From the NCBI GenBank assembly GCA_946902875.1, contig OX336359.1:3472001-3536000 (forward strand): a DNA stretch of 64,000 nt, in the 5' to 3' direction. The position numbers and the translations under genes are program-made. This document shows, piece after piece, positions 19,496 to 30,476 of this stretch; the stretch's first letter is position 1; each line of letters opens with the position of its first letter. The notes under the pieces are model-generated. The model ran no database searches and was not told the origin of the DNA. It saw only the letters and a list, made by a program, of their open reading frames with translations. Source of the stretch: Nematopogon swammerdamellus. Its lineage: Eukaryota; Arthropoda; Insecta; Lepidoptera; Adelidae.

Positions 19496-19960
19496 CGACC
19501 GACCGACCAAACCAAACTCGAGTAAACCGACTGCATAATATCCAAAGTCTATTATGCGAGTTGCTCTGATTGGTTGATGCCAGGGAATTTAAATTTCGTC
19601 TGGCTCCGACTCCGGCACTCCCAGCGAACCTACTGAATCCGATATTCGTTTGGTCGTTTATGTGATTTGGTGGCTCAGTGGTACGGTGTAGGGTTTTAAT
19701 TTTTTCGATCTCGACCATGGGGTCGTGTCTCTTTTGCCAAAATGTGTTTTGTTTTACTTTTTCTTTTGTTAAGCAATTTTAGGGTGTTAAAATTAGGTTA
19801 TGGTTATTTTTTTATAACCACCTAAAAACAACTTTATTTTCGAAAATACTTCCGAAATTTAAATTTCCCGCCAAACTGGCATCGACCAATCAGAGCAACT
19901 CGCCTACTAGACTTTGGAAATATGCAGACCTATTCGAGTCGAGCGAGTGACGAACGAGAG
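19496..19960. mobile_element. MITE with ~100-bp inverted repeats and internal tRNA-like segment
   Basis: GCGAGTTGCTCTGATTGGTT (left, ~19556) and AACCAATCAGAGCAACTCGC-type sequence (right, ~19890) are inverted, as are the flanking AAATTTAAATTTCG and CCAAAGTCTA blocks. The interior contains TTTGGTGGCTCAGTGGTA and GGGGTCGTGTCTC, resembling A and B boxes. The same interior recurs at 58030-58250. Confidence 0.7.
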
Positions 19961-20469
19961 CGGCAGACTCACTGACTGACCCGACTGCCTGTTTGTCCGT
20001 ACGAATACGAGTCCGACTCGGTTTCACTCCGAAACCAACTCGAGTTGACGAGTTTTAGGCTTGCGGTTTGACTCGAGTACTCGAGTCATACTAGCAATAC
20101 TATAATCTTTGCTAGTAATATCACTCCACTCGTTCGTTACAACTCTAATGTCACCACTAAACAAATCAAAATAAAGATGGCGGCTGAACAAGTTTCTTTG
20201 CCGCGTCGTTATATTTTTGAGATTCTCGCAATACGAGAAGAAAACAACAGACAGACAATATTTAGTATAGAAGTACAACAGAAAAGGCTATAATACTTTA
20301 ATTATTTTTGCATGTCCCGAAAAGGGACGAATAAATAAAAAAATAAAAAAAAAACTTTGTCACTGTCAGTTTGACAGAGTGAGGTTTTTCCTAATTTGCG
20401 CGGGAGGACCGAAGAACAAGAAGGCGTAATTGATTGAAAATCGCCATAAAACTCGTCATTCATAAAGGT

Positions 20470-23400
20470 ATGTCGATGTTGGAAGAATTGTTTGGCGTGG
20501 ACGAGGCGGATGAAGCTGAAGCGCTGGAGCGCGTGATAGAAGGCGTCTCGGAAGACGACGAACGACACGGAGATGATGAAGCCGGTTAGTATCGAAATCA
20601 GACGAACTGGGGAGGGATTAGAAACTTGGGGGGGGGGCCTTTGTTAGTCGATTTATAAACCCACCCCCTGCCGAATGGAGGGCGGCATACATAGTACCTA
20701 CGAAAAGGGGGGCGAAAATTATTATGGATCATGTAAAATAAAGAGGGGGGCTGAAACCATTCTTAGTCATTTTTGCCCCTAAGTGGGCCACTAAACAGTG
20801 GTTTTCGACTAAAATTAAGCTAATTTAAAAGCAGTTCAGTTTTGGCGTTGTGGTCGCAGTTCTAGCCGAAACCTAACCTATTGATTAAAAAATGTTTAGA
20901 TATAAAAAAAGCTAAAGAACACTCAATTTCACGTGCACAAAAATTATTTAAAAAAAAAGTATGGGGGAATTTGGGAATTTCCGATGCTCGGATTACTGCG
21001 ATCATCGGATTAGGCCGTGTTCGGACTAGCTACTCTATATATCGTGCTCTACTATAAACGGTGTTGCAACCCCAACCCGAAAGGGGGTGATTCTGTACAT
21101 GTAGTAGAACAACTTTTGTTCTACGGCTTTTTAATTTGAAAAAAAAAAAAATTTTTTTCCATACATTATGAGAATGGTATTTAAAATTTGTATGGAAAAA
21201 ATAATATATTTTTTGTTTAAAAAAAATTTTTTTCGCCACACAAGTTGTTTATTTTCACAAAATAGAATAACCCCCTTATGTCGGTTAAAAATATTACAGG
21301 GGCAACTGCAAGACCATGGGGCAACTGCAACACCGTGTATAAAATGAAATGTATTCCCGTTTTCAGTAGAGGACAGGCGCACCGTGGATCCCACCAAGCC
21401 GAAGTCAGTACGTGTCGTGAAGAATCCCCGCGTCCTGCTCAACCCGGCACGGCTGACCGGCCCCAGGGGCCTGCAGGCACTGCTGGAACACTTTAAAGAT
21501 TTTAAGTTCAAAGGTATTATGTACTTAAAAAGTCACTTTAAACTTACGTGCGTACTAACCCGGCGAGCGTGTATCAAACCATTATGAGCGCGAAAGAGAC
21601 ATTGAGATCGCGGCACGTGGACATTTATTCTTTACTAGCTGTGCCCGCGGCTCCGCCCGCTCTTATATTTGACTTCTCTGCTAACCTCATAAGCCATTTA
21701 GCGTGATAGTAAATAGCCTATAGTTGATGGGAAGAATGAAGCTATCAGTAGAATTTTTTTTTATTAAAATGGGTTCAGTGGTTCTCGAGTTATAAGCGGA
21801 CAGACAAACAGACAGACAGACAGAAAGCAGACGTTGGATTTTATTCAAGGTAAGGATTAATCATCTATAGACAGTACTCTGCACTCGGATTCGTCATATT
21901 TTAACATTTAACATTTTGCCTTTTGCCAGTTCGATTATCACAGCGAAGAAGAACTGGCAAGAAACTTTGCTGGATACTTTTTTTTTTACGTTCACTTAGT
22001 CTAAATTTAAAAAAGTGTTTGCCACTGCCTACACAGTAAGAGTCATCACTATTTCAAAAAATGTATCATAAATACATTTCTTTTCCATAAGCGTAAACCA
22101 TTCATATAACATGTTGGAGCAAAAACAGCACCCGCTCACGAGCATCACGCCAGGGCCAGCCATTGCCTCCCTCAGTCAGTCAGTGTGTAAGCGTCCACTG
22201 CTGGACATACTCCTCTCCAATTTTCCTCCAGTCCTCCCGGCCTTCAGCAGTACGGAACCACTGCTTTCCGCCGAGGTACTTGATGTCGTCGTCCCATCTG
22301 GCGGGTGTTCTTTCCGCACTCCGTTTTCCCGTCCACGGCCGCCAGTGTAGGACACGGTTACTCCAACGGTCGTCGGCTCTTCGGCTGACGTGCCCAGCCC
22401 ATTGCCAATTGAGCTTAGCCACCCGGTATCCAATATCGACTACTTTGGTGCGTCGGTGGATTGCCTCGTTTGTTTGTCGTTTGCCTTGTTGCCTTGGACG
22501 CACCATATCACGTACCGTTATTCCCAGCATGGCTCGCTCCATTGCTCGCTGGGCAACTTTCAACCTTTGGACAACACCAACCGTCAGCGTCCACCTTTCA
22601 CACCCGTACGTCATAACCGGGAGGACACACTGGTCATATATACGGGTTTTTAAATTTTGCGGAAGATCAGACCTCAGGGCGAATCGCTTCCCTCAACCCC
22701 CTCCCTATTTGAGAGTGAGAGGCGACCCGCACCAAGCGTCACCATAAGCAAAGACCATAAAGCAATTTGGCTCTGCCTATGCTATAGGAAAAAAGGTTTG
22801 ATGTTGTGCATTTTAATTTTCAGGGAAAGGTCGCGAGCAGGAGGATCTGGACCTCGTGCTGAAGAAACTGGAGCACTGGGCGCACCGGCTGTACCCACGG
22901 TTCCAATTTCACGACTGCCTGAAGAAGATTGAGATGCTTGGCAACAAACGACCCGTTATGGTAAGTATAGCTACACAGACAGTGAGCCTAGATAGCTCAG
23001 TGGTGCAGACAGTTGTTGCTATTGATTGTTAACCATCAATAGCGACAGTCGACTGTCTGCACCACTGAGCTACCGAGGCTGACAAAACGCCTCTAGGGAA
23101 TTAGTTTCTCTACACCAGTGTTTTTCAATCTGTGGGTCGTGACCCCTGGGGGTCGCAGAGCCTTACTCGGGGGGTCGCCGGCAAAAGGAAAAAGGCAAGG
23201 TTTTACACTATAATAAAACACAATTTACACAGTTTCAGTGAGAAGGATGGGCCTGTTTATTATGTCTAGGATGTTTTTGTTTATTTATTATACTGTCTGG
23301 GATGAATATAGGTACCAAAATAGAGAAAATCATAAACATTGTGTTTTTATAAATTACTTTTTTCTGTCTATGGCTCAAAGGGGTCGCGTATTCAAAAAGA

Positions 23401-26400
23401 TTGAAAAACACTGCTCTACACATTGACAAAAATGATTTTTTTTTCAAAATACTCAAAACGAAGACTAGTTAGTAGGGCCGTAAGCAAAAAAGGCAGCTAT
23501 GATTTCCCATTTTTTTAGTTTTTTTTTTTTTAAAAAGAAATAGTTTTTCATATGGTAGTACTTGTCAATGTAGAAAAATGTTGACACCTCAACTGTCACG
23601 ATAGACCTAAAACTTCTAATGATATCGGCACATCACACAAGTTCTGAAAAGACGACCCCTACAGAAGCGGTCGAAAAGTAATTTTCAATGGCAAAACATT
23701 CTTCACACAGGTGACACTCCGCAAGATTCGCTCCGACCAGCTTCTCACAGACGACATCGTCACCCAGAGGGACTCGAGCGACGATGACGGGCCCGCGCCC
23801 GCCCCAGAGGACGACGAGTTTGACCAGCTGCTTCAGCAGCAGATAGAGCTAGCTCGGGCGACACCGTTGCGAGGACCACAACCGTTTGCGCACACTCCGG
23901 CGGCTGAGTTAGTAGTCTGGGAGCGTAGTCCCCATTATCTACTAGCATCCTTGGACTCGATACAGCGCCGAGCCATCCGTCTTGTTGGTGACCCGAAACT
24001 TACAGATGGTCTGGAGTCCCTGAGTCACAGATGATTTGTGGGTTCGCTTATTCTCTTTTACAGATACTATCACGGACGCTGCTCAGCGGAACTAGCATCC
24101 CTTATTCCCTGCCGTCCTATCTCCGCATGACTCGTCGCAGAGAGACTCAGTACCCTTTTGTTGTTGACATTGGGCTTTTGAGAACCCATCGGTTCTCTAA
24201 ATAGTTTCTTTGTCACACCGCTAGAGTGTGGAACTGTCTTCCGGCGAGTGTATTTCCTGAATCCTTTAACCTGGGTGTCTTCAAGCGTCGTATTAACGGG
24301 CTAGACAGCCTAGCAACAGTCCGCAAATCTGCTGGCATGGCACCTAACTGAGCGTGGTTTCGCGAGGAGAGGTGATTTTGGCTCTGTCGACTGCACCATT
24401 GGTCTCTCGGCACAGCCATTCATCCTGGTTTACATAAAAAAAAGTCTGTTTAACTTATACACCATGGTACACCGTGGTACGTAACGAGGCAATCCGTCGA
24501 AGCACCAAAGTAGTCGATATCGGACACCGGGTTGCTAAGCTCAAGTGGCAGTGGGCTGGGCACGTTAGCCGAAGAGACGACGAGTGTGGGAAGACCACCC
24601 GCCAGGTGGGACGACGACATCAAGTACGTCGGCGGAAAGCAGTGGTTCCGTACCGCTGAAGGCCGGGAGGACTGGAGGAAAATTGGAGAGGCGTATGTCC
24701 AGCAGTGGACGCTTACACGCTGACTGACTGACTGACTGACTGACTGACTGACTGATAACACGCCATATCTCGACAATCGGGGTAAGCAGAGTAATCGGTG
24801 TTGTGCTACAAGTATTCTGGTAAATTACAGCACAACACCGACCACCACGTTTAGCAATGTATCAGGACAAGATAACTCAGATCAAGCAGCAAGTAAGGCA
24901 TGAAGGCCCCACCTGTTGCATGACGCGGTGGAAACACCGTGCCAAGGTTAGAGGTGGCTGGCCTGTCGCCCTTATGCGCGGCATCTTGTCCTTATCCCTT
25001 AGTCGCCTTTTACGACATGCACGGGGAGCGATGCAGTGGGGCTATTCTTATTAAGTACCGGCCCCACACAGTGTGCAGAATATTTAAAAAAACCAGGCCA
25101 AGTGCGAGTCGGACTCGCGCACTTTGGGTTCCCTACCACCGCATAATTGGCCGTTTTTTTATTATTTGATGTTTTACTTTAGAGTTTGCACTATAATCAA
25201 ACCAAGTTTGACGTTTGTATGTATTACCGCTTTTAAAAAACGAATTTTCTTGTATCCTCCTTAAATTTTAACTTTTTCTTTTTTTTATTATTTGTTAGAA
25301 TATCTGCCATAATAAAATATGATTCAAAAGATTAGCTACTCCACTCCTCCCGCTACACCCACCACAGGTGTCAGCCTTGAACATCTTGCTCCTGTTGGAG
25401 CTAGGTGCCAGGTTCGCTAATGTTGCGGACGAAAATAATTCATTTTGCTTTACTATAATCTGTGTAAGTTTAATATACAGTAGGCGCTCGGTAATCCGGC
25501 ACCCAAATTTTTTCACCTATGGCGGATTGCTAGAACTTGCTGGATCTTCAAATCGCGGGTTAATAGCATTTCCCCAGCAACATTAGTCCACCTCCAAGCC
25601 GGACTGGCACCTCCTCGGCGGTGAAATTGGCTGCGCCTGAGGTTGCGACCTCGGACAGAGACACCCAGTTCGGTAGCAATAAAAAAAAAAAATTATAAAA
25701 AATTGCCGGATTATTGGATTTGTATGGGATATTTTTTGTCCGCTATTTTGTCTCAGCGACGCGCGTGTTCGATCAGTAATCGCTTCGCGCACACTGCGCG
25801 CTACACACTACGTAATGCAACAAAAAAAACAGATGCATAGTTTCGCTGTCAAGCTCGGGGCCGGACTGAGAGCGAGGGCAAATTTTGTTATGCTCACCCG
25901 AATCCCCCCACTCTATAAACCGGCAGTAGTGCCGGATTATAGAGCGGGTCAGCTGAGGCTAAAAATGCCGGACTACTGGGCGTGCCGGACTGTCGAGCGC
26001 CGGATTACCGAGCGCCTACTGTACATACATACCACACGGTGTATCCCGACAGTCGGGGTAAGCAGAATAATCGGTGTTGTGCTGCAAGAACTCAGGTAAG
26101 TTACAGCACAACACCGACCACCACGTTTCGCAAAGTATTCGGACAAGATAACTATCAAGCAGCAATTAAGTCACGAAGACCCACTTCTGCATGACTCGGT
26201 GCAGGGACCGTGCCACGGTGAGAGATGGCTAACCTGTCGCCCTTTAGTACTGCATCTTGTTCTTATACCTTAGTCGCCTTTTACGACATACACGGGGAGA
26301 GATGCAATGGGGCTATTCTTTTTAAGTACCGGCCCCACACGGTATTACAATTTAATATCTGGCACAAAACATAAACACTCCAAACAAACTTCAAAATTGT

Positions 26401-29400
26401 CATTGTCAATTGAAAAACTGAGCAGTCGCTGTAACAACGAACATTGTCAAAACTAAAGGCTACATAGGGAAAATTGTTAATTCTACTGTATGCTCAAATA
26501 TTACACTTATGTACCATATTGAAACTGCTGAAATAAGTTGTAAGTTTATTTCATACGTCATTTCTGTTATTAAAATGTTCAGTTTGGGGCCGGAGCTTAA
26601 CAAGAATAACCCCACTGTATCAAACTCCGTGCATGTCGTAAAAGGCGACTGATAAGGACAAGGTACCGAGCTAAAGAGCGTCAGGCTAGTCACCTCTCAC
26701 CTTGGCACGGTCCTTCCACCGAGTCATGCAGCAGGTGGGTCTTTATGCCTTACTTGCTGCTTGATAGTTATCTTGTCCTAATACATTGCTAAACGTGGTG
26801 GTTTGTGTTGTGCTGTAATTTACAAGAGTACTTGCAGCACAACACCGATTACTCTGCTTACCCCGATTGTCGGGATACAGCATGTGGTATGTATTTATGT
26901 ATGTATTTCTGTAATTCTCTAATCGCAAGTATGACATCTTTGAGAGGCATCCCTCGAGTACCTTCTTTCAGCATTGGAATCTATTCAATGGTGACTCTGT
27001 ACTTACGAAGGACGTCCATCCACTGAAGCACAGACACATTGTTGGGTCATTGAGCCTGTCTCACTTGTACCAAAAGGTCGCTGCCCTGAGGAACTCGCTT
27101 CCCTCATCTCTCATCGGCGAATGCAAACAGGAGGACCTGTTTGGATTCGCCGAACCCGCCATACTCGGAACACCCCTTTGTAGTCAACAGAAGTATTCTT
27201 CGAACGGCACGATTCTCTAAACCATTCTCATGTCACACTGCAAAGGTGTCGAATGGGCTCACCGGGAATATCTTTCCCTACTCCTGAAATCCCCCTATCT
27301 TCTAAATCATGGATTAATAGCCTTTCCCCAGCGACTTTAGTCCGCCTTCAAGTCGGACTGGCACCTCTTTGGGGGAGTAATTGGCTGCACATGAGGCTTC
27401 GAAAAAGAAATTCACCATGCAGCCACTTCATACAAACCGAAATCTAGGATGTATTCTCATTCATCGCAAAGATCAACAATCTCACCCAAAACTATAGCTA
27501 TCTGTCACACCCAGTAGGATCTATAGCAATGCTCTATAGCATTTATCCTACTGGGTGTGACACCTCCTACTGTCAGTTGGTAACATTTGAGCAGAGCACT
27601 GATGTTTTTGCATCTTTCTCGTCGTTCAAACTGATTGAAACGATGTATGAAGAGATATTGCAAGACAAGAAAGTGTGAGGAAATATTGTTACAGCTGTTT
27701 GTATGGCGTGTCGTTATGAAGGGCTATAAGGTTTTGGTGAGATCGCTGATTCTACGTCAAAATACCAACCCATAAAATGATATTATTTATATTACCGACA
27801 TACCTCATGAGATAAAGTATAGTCACAGTCTTATATGAAATAATTCACAATATCTGCCACACGGACTTGATGCTGGCTTCATACAAAACTAACTTATGGA
27901 GTACGCAGCCAGTATCAGTTCTTTGTGACTATTTACGCCCATTGCTCGTTCATCTATACATTTTTCTAGCCTGTATATACTTTTCTTAATAAATAAAAAT
28001 TTTATTTTATTTCAGGTCCCCAGCAGTGATGCCCAAAGCCACATCTTCCCTTTCGATAACCGAAGAACAGAGGCTGAGAATGCAAAAATTCAGACAGAGG
28101 GCAGAGGAACGCAGGCAAGCCAGGATGAGACAAAGTGTTGCCAACACTCATAACGAAATCGATAGTTCTGGAGACGCAAGTCTGATTAATCCAGCTAAAC
28201 AACTAGTTTCTACTGTAATAGATAGAACGGAAGTATCGGATAATATGAATGTAGTTCATATAACTGGCAACACCAAAGGAATAGCCCAAGAAAATTTTGT
28301 CCCAATTGGTCTGCCTGTGTCAAATGAAGATTCTGATGCTACGAACACATTCAATATAACTGATATCAGTGAAGGGTTGATCTCTGGCAACACAAAATCT
28401 GCTACTGACACAAATGATGATTCTGATGCTATGGACACAAGCAATATAAATAGTAACACTGAAGAGCACTTATTATTTGGCAACATCAAATCTAAAGTAA
28501 ATCATGCTACTGACATAAATAAAGATTCTGATGCTATGAACGCAATCAATATAACTGATATCACTGAAGGGTTGATCTCTGGAAACACCAAATCTAAAGA
28601 AACTGATGCTACTGCCACAAATGAAGATTCTGGTGCTACGGACACAATCAATATAACTAAAATCAGTGAAGGGTTGATCTCTAGTAACACCAAATCTAAA
28701 GAAACTGATGCTATCGACACGAGCAATATAACTAGCAACACTGAAGGGCATTTTATATTTGGCAACATCAAATCTAAAGTATCTGATGCTACTAACACAA
28801 ATGAAGAGTCTGACGCTAGGGACACACGCAATACAACTGGTATCACTGAAGGACATTTTCACTCTGACAGCACCAAAACTAAAGAATGTGATGCTATTGA
28901 CACAATCGACCCAACTGGTAACACTAATGAACTGGCAATTGAGAACAGTTCGAAAACTTCCACTTTGGATGCTGCACCCACAACAAACACTACAACAGTT
29001 GAAACATTGCATCAACGCACACACACAAAGGTGACAAATATAAGTACAGAGAATGAAATACCCGGTAGTTGGGACGATATTGAAATGCAAGACTTAGAGA
29101 AAACTGACTATGATGACAACCAAAACGATAAAGAAATAAACAAAAGTGTCAGCAGCAGCAGTAAAAAACTAATGCAACTTCAATATAACGACAGTTCAGA
29201 CGACGAATGCCAAATTACCACCTTCAATCTTTCTGTAGCAGCTGATTTACACGATATGCATGCCTTTCCTCAAGACTCAGACGAGATGATCGGAAGTCCA
29301 ACACAGTCATCAAAGGATGAAGAAATTTCAGAAGATATAAGCATTGAAAGAGGGAACCCTACAGTGCTGTCAGGCAATGATGAAATTCTGGAATACCGAA

Positions 29401-29456
29401 GCAAAGAGAAGTTAGATGTTCAAAGAAAAAGACAATGGAATGGTAGAAATAGTTAA
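20470..29456 (+). CDS. Tipin: TIPIN (Timeless-interacting protein, Swi3/Csm3 family), complete, with extended C-terminal tail
   Basis: Exons: 20470-20584, 21367-21513, 22824-22960, 23711-23907, 28016-29456; all borders GT/AG and phases match, giving 678 residues. Exons 2-4 encode the Swi3 domain (about residues 52-145): VKNPRVLLNPARLTGPRGLQ, HFKDFKFKGKGREQEDLDLV, LEHWAHRLYPRFQF, MLGNKRPVM. TIPIN pairs with Timeless in the replication-fork protection complex, aiding checkpoint signalling and sister cohesion. Exon 5 opens with the conserved ITEEQRLRMQ…QRAEERRQARM segment, matching the TEEQ…ERRQAK region of animal TIPIN. After it come about 440 residues absent from typical TIPIN (~300 residues): six to seven imperfect 26-35-residue repeats (residues ~303-502, core SDAxDTxNIT…TEG…GNxKSK), then an acidic end with DSSDDE. 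Start: ATG at 20470, with another in frame at 20476. Intron 4 (4.1 kb) is packed with mobile elements. AATAAA overlaps the stop region (TTAATAAAG). Confidence 0.92.
21053..21341. mobile_element. MITE 'M8' (~289 bp) in Tipin intron 1
   Basis: Ends ATAAACGGTGTTGCAACCCC and GGGGCAACTGCAACACCGTG form inverted termini. A second copy in opposite orientation lies at 56797-57256 and shares GAATCACCCCCTTTCGGG-type sequence. It ends only 25 bp before Tipin exon 2, so it supplies or abuts the branch-point region. Confidence 0.75.
21640..21845 (+). repeat. Interspersed repeat 'H' (CTAGCTGTGCCCGCGGCTCC)
   Basis: Begins CTAGCTGTGCCCGCGGCTCC, continues TTGACTTCTCTGCTAACCTC and ends in a CAGACAGACAGACAG run. 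A second copy lies at 61467-61650. The family is common in insect genomes; class not assigned. Tipin intron 2. Confidence 0.75.
22160..22720 (-). mobile_element. RTE-like LINE 3' fragment
   Basis: The minus strand encodes VMTYGCERWTLTVGVVQRLK, then AQRAMERAMLGITVRDM and KLNWQWAGHVSRRADDRW, the C-terminal part of an RTE-clade reverse transcriptase, ending in YVQQWTLTH* and a short (GACT)n tail at its 3' end. Sequence upstream of the ORF extends the match. 5'-truncated; antisense to Tipin in intron 2. Confidence 0.8.
22983..23083. repeat. Head-to-head palindrome of two SINE-A heads
   Basis: AGCTCAGTGGTGCAGACAGT on the left is mirrored by GACTGTCTGCACCACTGAGC on the right, centred on a TGTTAACC turn. 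Each arm (~48 bp) is the tRNA-like head of SINE family A. It lies 22 bp after the Tipin exon-3 donor and would form a strong hairpin in pre-mRNA. Confidence 0.85.
23116..23413. mobile_element. hAT element (Charlie-like ends), non-autonomous, 8-bp duplication
   Basis: The ends CAGTGTTTTTCAATCTGTGG…GGGGTCGC and GGGGTCGCGTATTC…GATTGAAAAACACTG are inverted. The flanks CTCTACAC (23108-23115) and CTCTACAC (23414-23421) are an exact 8-bp target duplication. The GGTCGTGACCCC subterminal motif recalls Charlie/MER5-type hAT elements. No transposase ORF in 298 bp. Tipin intron 3. Confidence 0.9.
23920..24442 (+). mobile_element. LINE 3' fragment next to the Tipin exon-4 donor
   Basis: It encodes the C-terminus of the LINE at 52760-56450 (SPHYLLASLDSIQRRAIRLV, GDPKLTDGLESL), with stops and frameshifts, plus the same 3' UTR (CGAGGAGAGGTGATTTTGGC) and poly(A). 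AGTCTG at 23914-23919 and 24443-24448 is the likely target duplication. The insertion point is 7-12 bp from the splice donor at 23908. Confidence 0.88.
24470..24757 (+). mobile_element. RTE-like LINE 3' fragment with (GACT)n tail
   Basis: Frameshifted pieces VRNEAIRRSTKVVDIGHRVA, KWQWAGHVSRRDDE and GREDWRKIGEAYVQQWTLTR match the 22160-22720 fragment in the opposite orientation. The 3' end is a pure TGAC tetranucleotide run (24720-24755). Confidence 0.8.
24770..25072 (-). mobile_element. Interspersed element family C, minus copy
   Basis: Runs from the stem TGTTGTGCTACAAG…ACAGCACAACACCG to TTAGTCGCCTTTTACGACAT and AAGTACCGGCCCCACA. Slightly diverged from the copy at 7323-7646. Tipin intron 4. 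Confidence 0.75.
25085..25240 (+). repeat. Interspersed repeat 'G', second copy
   Basis: GGCCAAGTGCGAGTCGGACT and GCGCACTTTGGGTTCC, then CCAAGTTTGACGTTTGTATG, match the copy at 14100-14260. Confidence 0.65.
25478..26021. mobile_element. pogo/Tigger-like DNA element with TA duplication; contains LINE 3' end
   Basis: Ends CAGTAGGCGCTCGGTAATCC and GGATTACCGAGCGCCTACTG are perfect inverted repeats, flanked by TA (25476-25477 and 26022-26023). This end sequence and TA target are typical of the pogo/Tigger branch of Tc1/mariner. A LINE 3' end (25545-25692) is inserted near the left. Further inverted blocks (GTGCCGGATTAT…) lie near the right end. No transposase remains. Confidence 0.85.
25545..25692 (+). 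mobile_element. LINE 3' end (nested) with poly(A)
   Basis: CACCTCCTCGGCGGTGAAAT, TTGGCTGCGCCTGAGG and the A12 run resemble the 3' UTR of the intact LINE and of the decayed copy at 27010-27425. Nested in the pogo-like element. Confidence 0.65.
26022..26343 (-). mobile_element. Interspersed element family C, minus copy
   Basis: Starts with the reverse of the (ATGT) end, TACATACATACCACACGGTG, and runs to AAGTACCGGCCCCACACGGT. It abuts the right TA of the pogo-like element exactly, so the two insertions touch. Confidence 0.75.
26586..26905 (+). mobile_element. Interspersed element family C, plus copy
   Basis: GGGGCCGGAGCTTAACAAGA through CTTGATAGTTATCTTGTCCT to CAGCATGTGGTATG and a TATGTATTTATGTATG end. 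With the minus copy 240 bp away it makes a large inverted pair in Tipin intron 4. Confidence 0.75.
27010..27425 (+). mobile_element. Decayed LINE 3' fragment
   Basis: ACAGACACATTGTTGGGTCA codes RHIVGSLSL, matching the VGSLSLFYRYYHG block of the intact LINE. The 3' end GGCACCTCTTTGGGGGAGTA ATTGGCTG matches the LINE tail. Many stops; Tipin intron 4. Confidence 0.6.
27503..27562. repeat. 60-nt hairpin, 18-bp perfect stem
   Basis: TGTCACACCCAGTAGGAT pairs perfectly with ATCCTACTGGGTGTGACA. The loop adds a second CTATAG/CTATAG stem with a 5-nt bulge. It looks like a small pre-miRNA or a minimal fold-back. No evidence decides. Confidence 0.55.
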
Positions 29457-29809
29457 TAAAGTACCAGTAGAGGACAACCCAATGCATTTTGAGAAGGATT
29501 TCACTGTCCATTATATAAAATATGAACAAAATTGCATGTAGTTTATTTTTACTGCTTCTCTCCTAATGGAGTTTGGACAACATGTAGACCATTTTGACTT
29601 GAGAAGACACCTCGAATTACTGCTACAGTCGTTCATCTCACGAAGCCACATGAGCTTTATTGCAGCGACCACAGAACATTGAAATAACTCAATGCGTGTG
29701 ACTCAACTCATTGTTACGAAGATCAATATAGTCAAACTCACTTTATTTTAAGACAAATTCTATGTATGGCTATCGTTTTTTTACTGCAATTTTTTTATTA
29801 TTATTATTA
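29457..29809. other. Tipin 3' flank
   Basis: AT-rich, includes AATAAA at the stop codon (TTAATAAAG) as a possible poly(A) signal. No other feature recognised. Confidence 0.35.
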
Positions 29810-30010
29810 TTTGTTAATGAACTAGCAGCTTAAATACTGATGTGTTCATGCCTATGATGATCACTGGTGTTGCTATTTTTTATATTTCTTCGATTTTTAA
29901 ATACTTGTCAAGCCTATTTTTGAATGTGTTTATTGAGGGTACTTCAATAACTTCCTCGGGCAGTTTATTCCAGCTGTTTTTTGTATTTTTTAACTGAATG
30001 GTTTTCATGA
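29810..30010 (-). mobile_element. L2/CR1-like LINE 3' fragment
   Basis: The minus strand encodes decayed NSWNKLPEEVIEVPSINTFK, matching the same C-terminal region in the LINE at 49454-49930, followed by the shared end TGAACACATCAG…AGCTGCTAGTTCATT. Confidence 0.65.
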
Positions 30011-30223
30011 CCATGACAGTAATGTAAGGCGGCTGCAGTGCACGGAGCTACTTACTTGTGGTACGGCCCACTTTTGGTAACACATTGTAGTCCGTGCAAA
30101 CATGCGGTATTACCTTGATATCAAGTAATTCTCGTTGTGTGGATGTGCGGAGCAAGCCTCATTGCCACAAAGGACAAAATTGTTTTGAAGTTAAAAGTGG
30201 CCCTCGTCCACTTGACGTTCAAG

Positions 30224-30441
30224 CAGTGGCGGTTCCCCAGGTGAAGCAAGTGAGGCGCCGCCTCACGCCGCCTCAATTAATTATCTTGAAGGTAAAGAAA
30301 AAAAAAATTTACATGGATATTTATTTATTGCTAGAGTTTGGGCATGTCCTGTCCTCGAAATGAAAACTGCAATACAGCATTAATAAAATGCTATATGTAG
30401 GTGGGTGCCTCACTAAAATTCATTGGCCAGAGCCGCCACTG
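30224..30441. mobile_element. hAT MITE (CAGTGGCGG ends), 218 bp, exact 8-bp duplication
   Basis: Ends CAGTGGCGG and CCGCCACTG; flanks CGTTCAAG at 30216-30223 and again at 30442-30449. The interior has AGGCGCCGCCTCAC and TTGGGCATGTCCTGTCCTCG. A second copy is at 48512-48953. Confidence 0.92.
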
Positions 30442-30476
30442 CGTTCAAGTGGACTTTCATGACTGTTTTATTTATT

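Noticed and set aside
23711..24034. Single 107-codon gene
   Set aside because: It is Tipin exon 4 reading through its donor into an inserted LINE fragment.
28473..29090. 205-codon minus-strand ORF
   Set aside because: Antisense shadow of the repetitive Tipin exon 5; repeats keep the opposite frame open.
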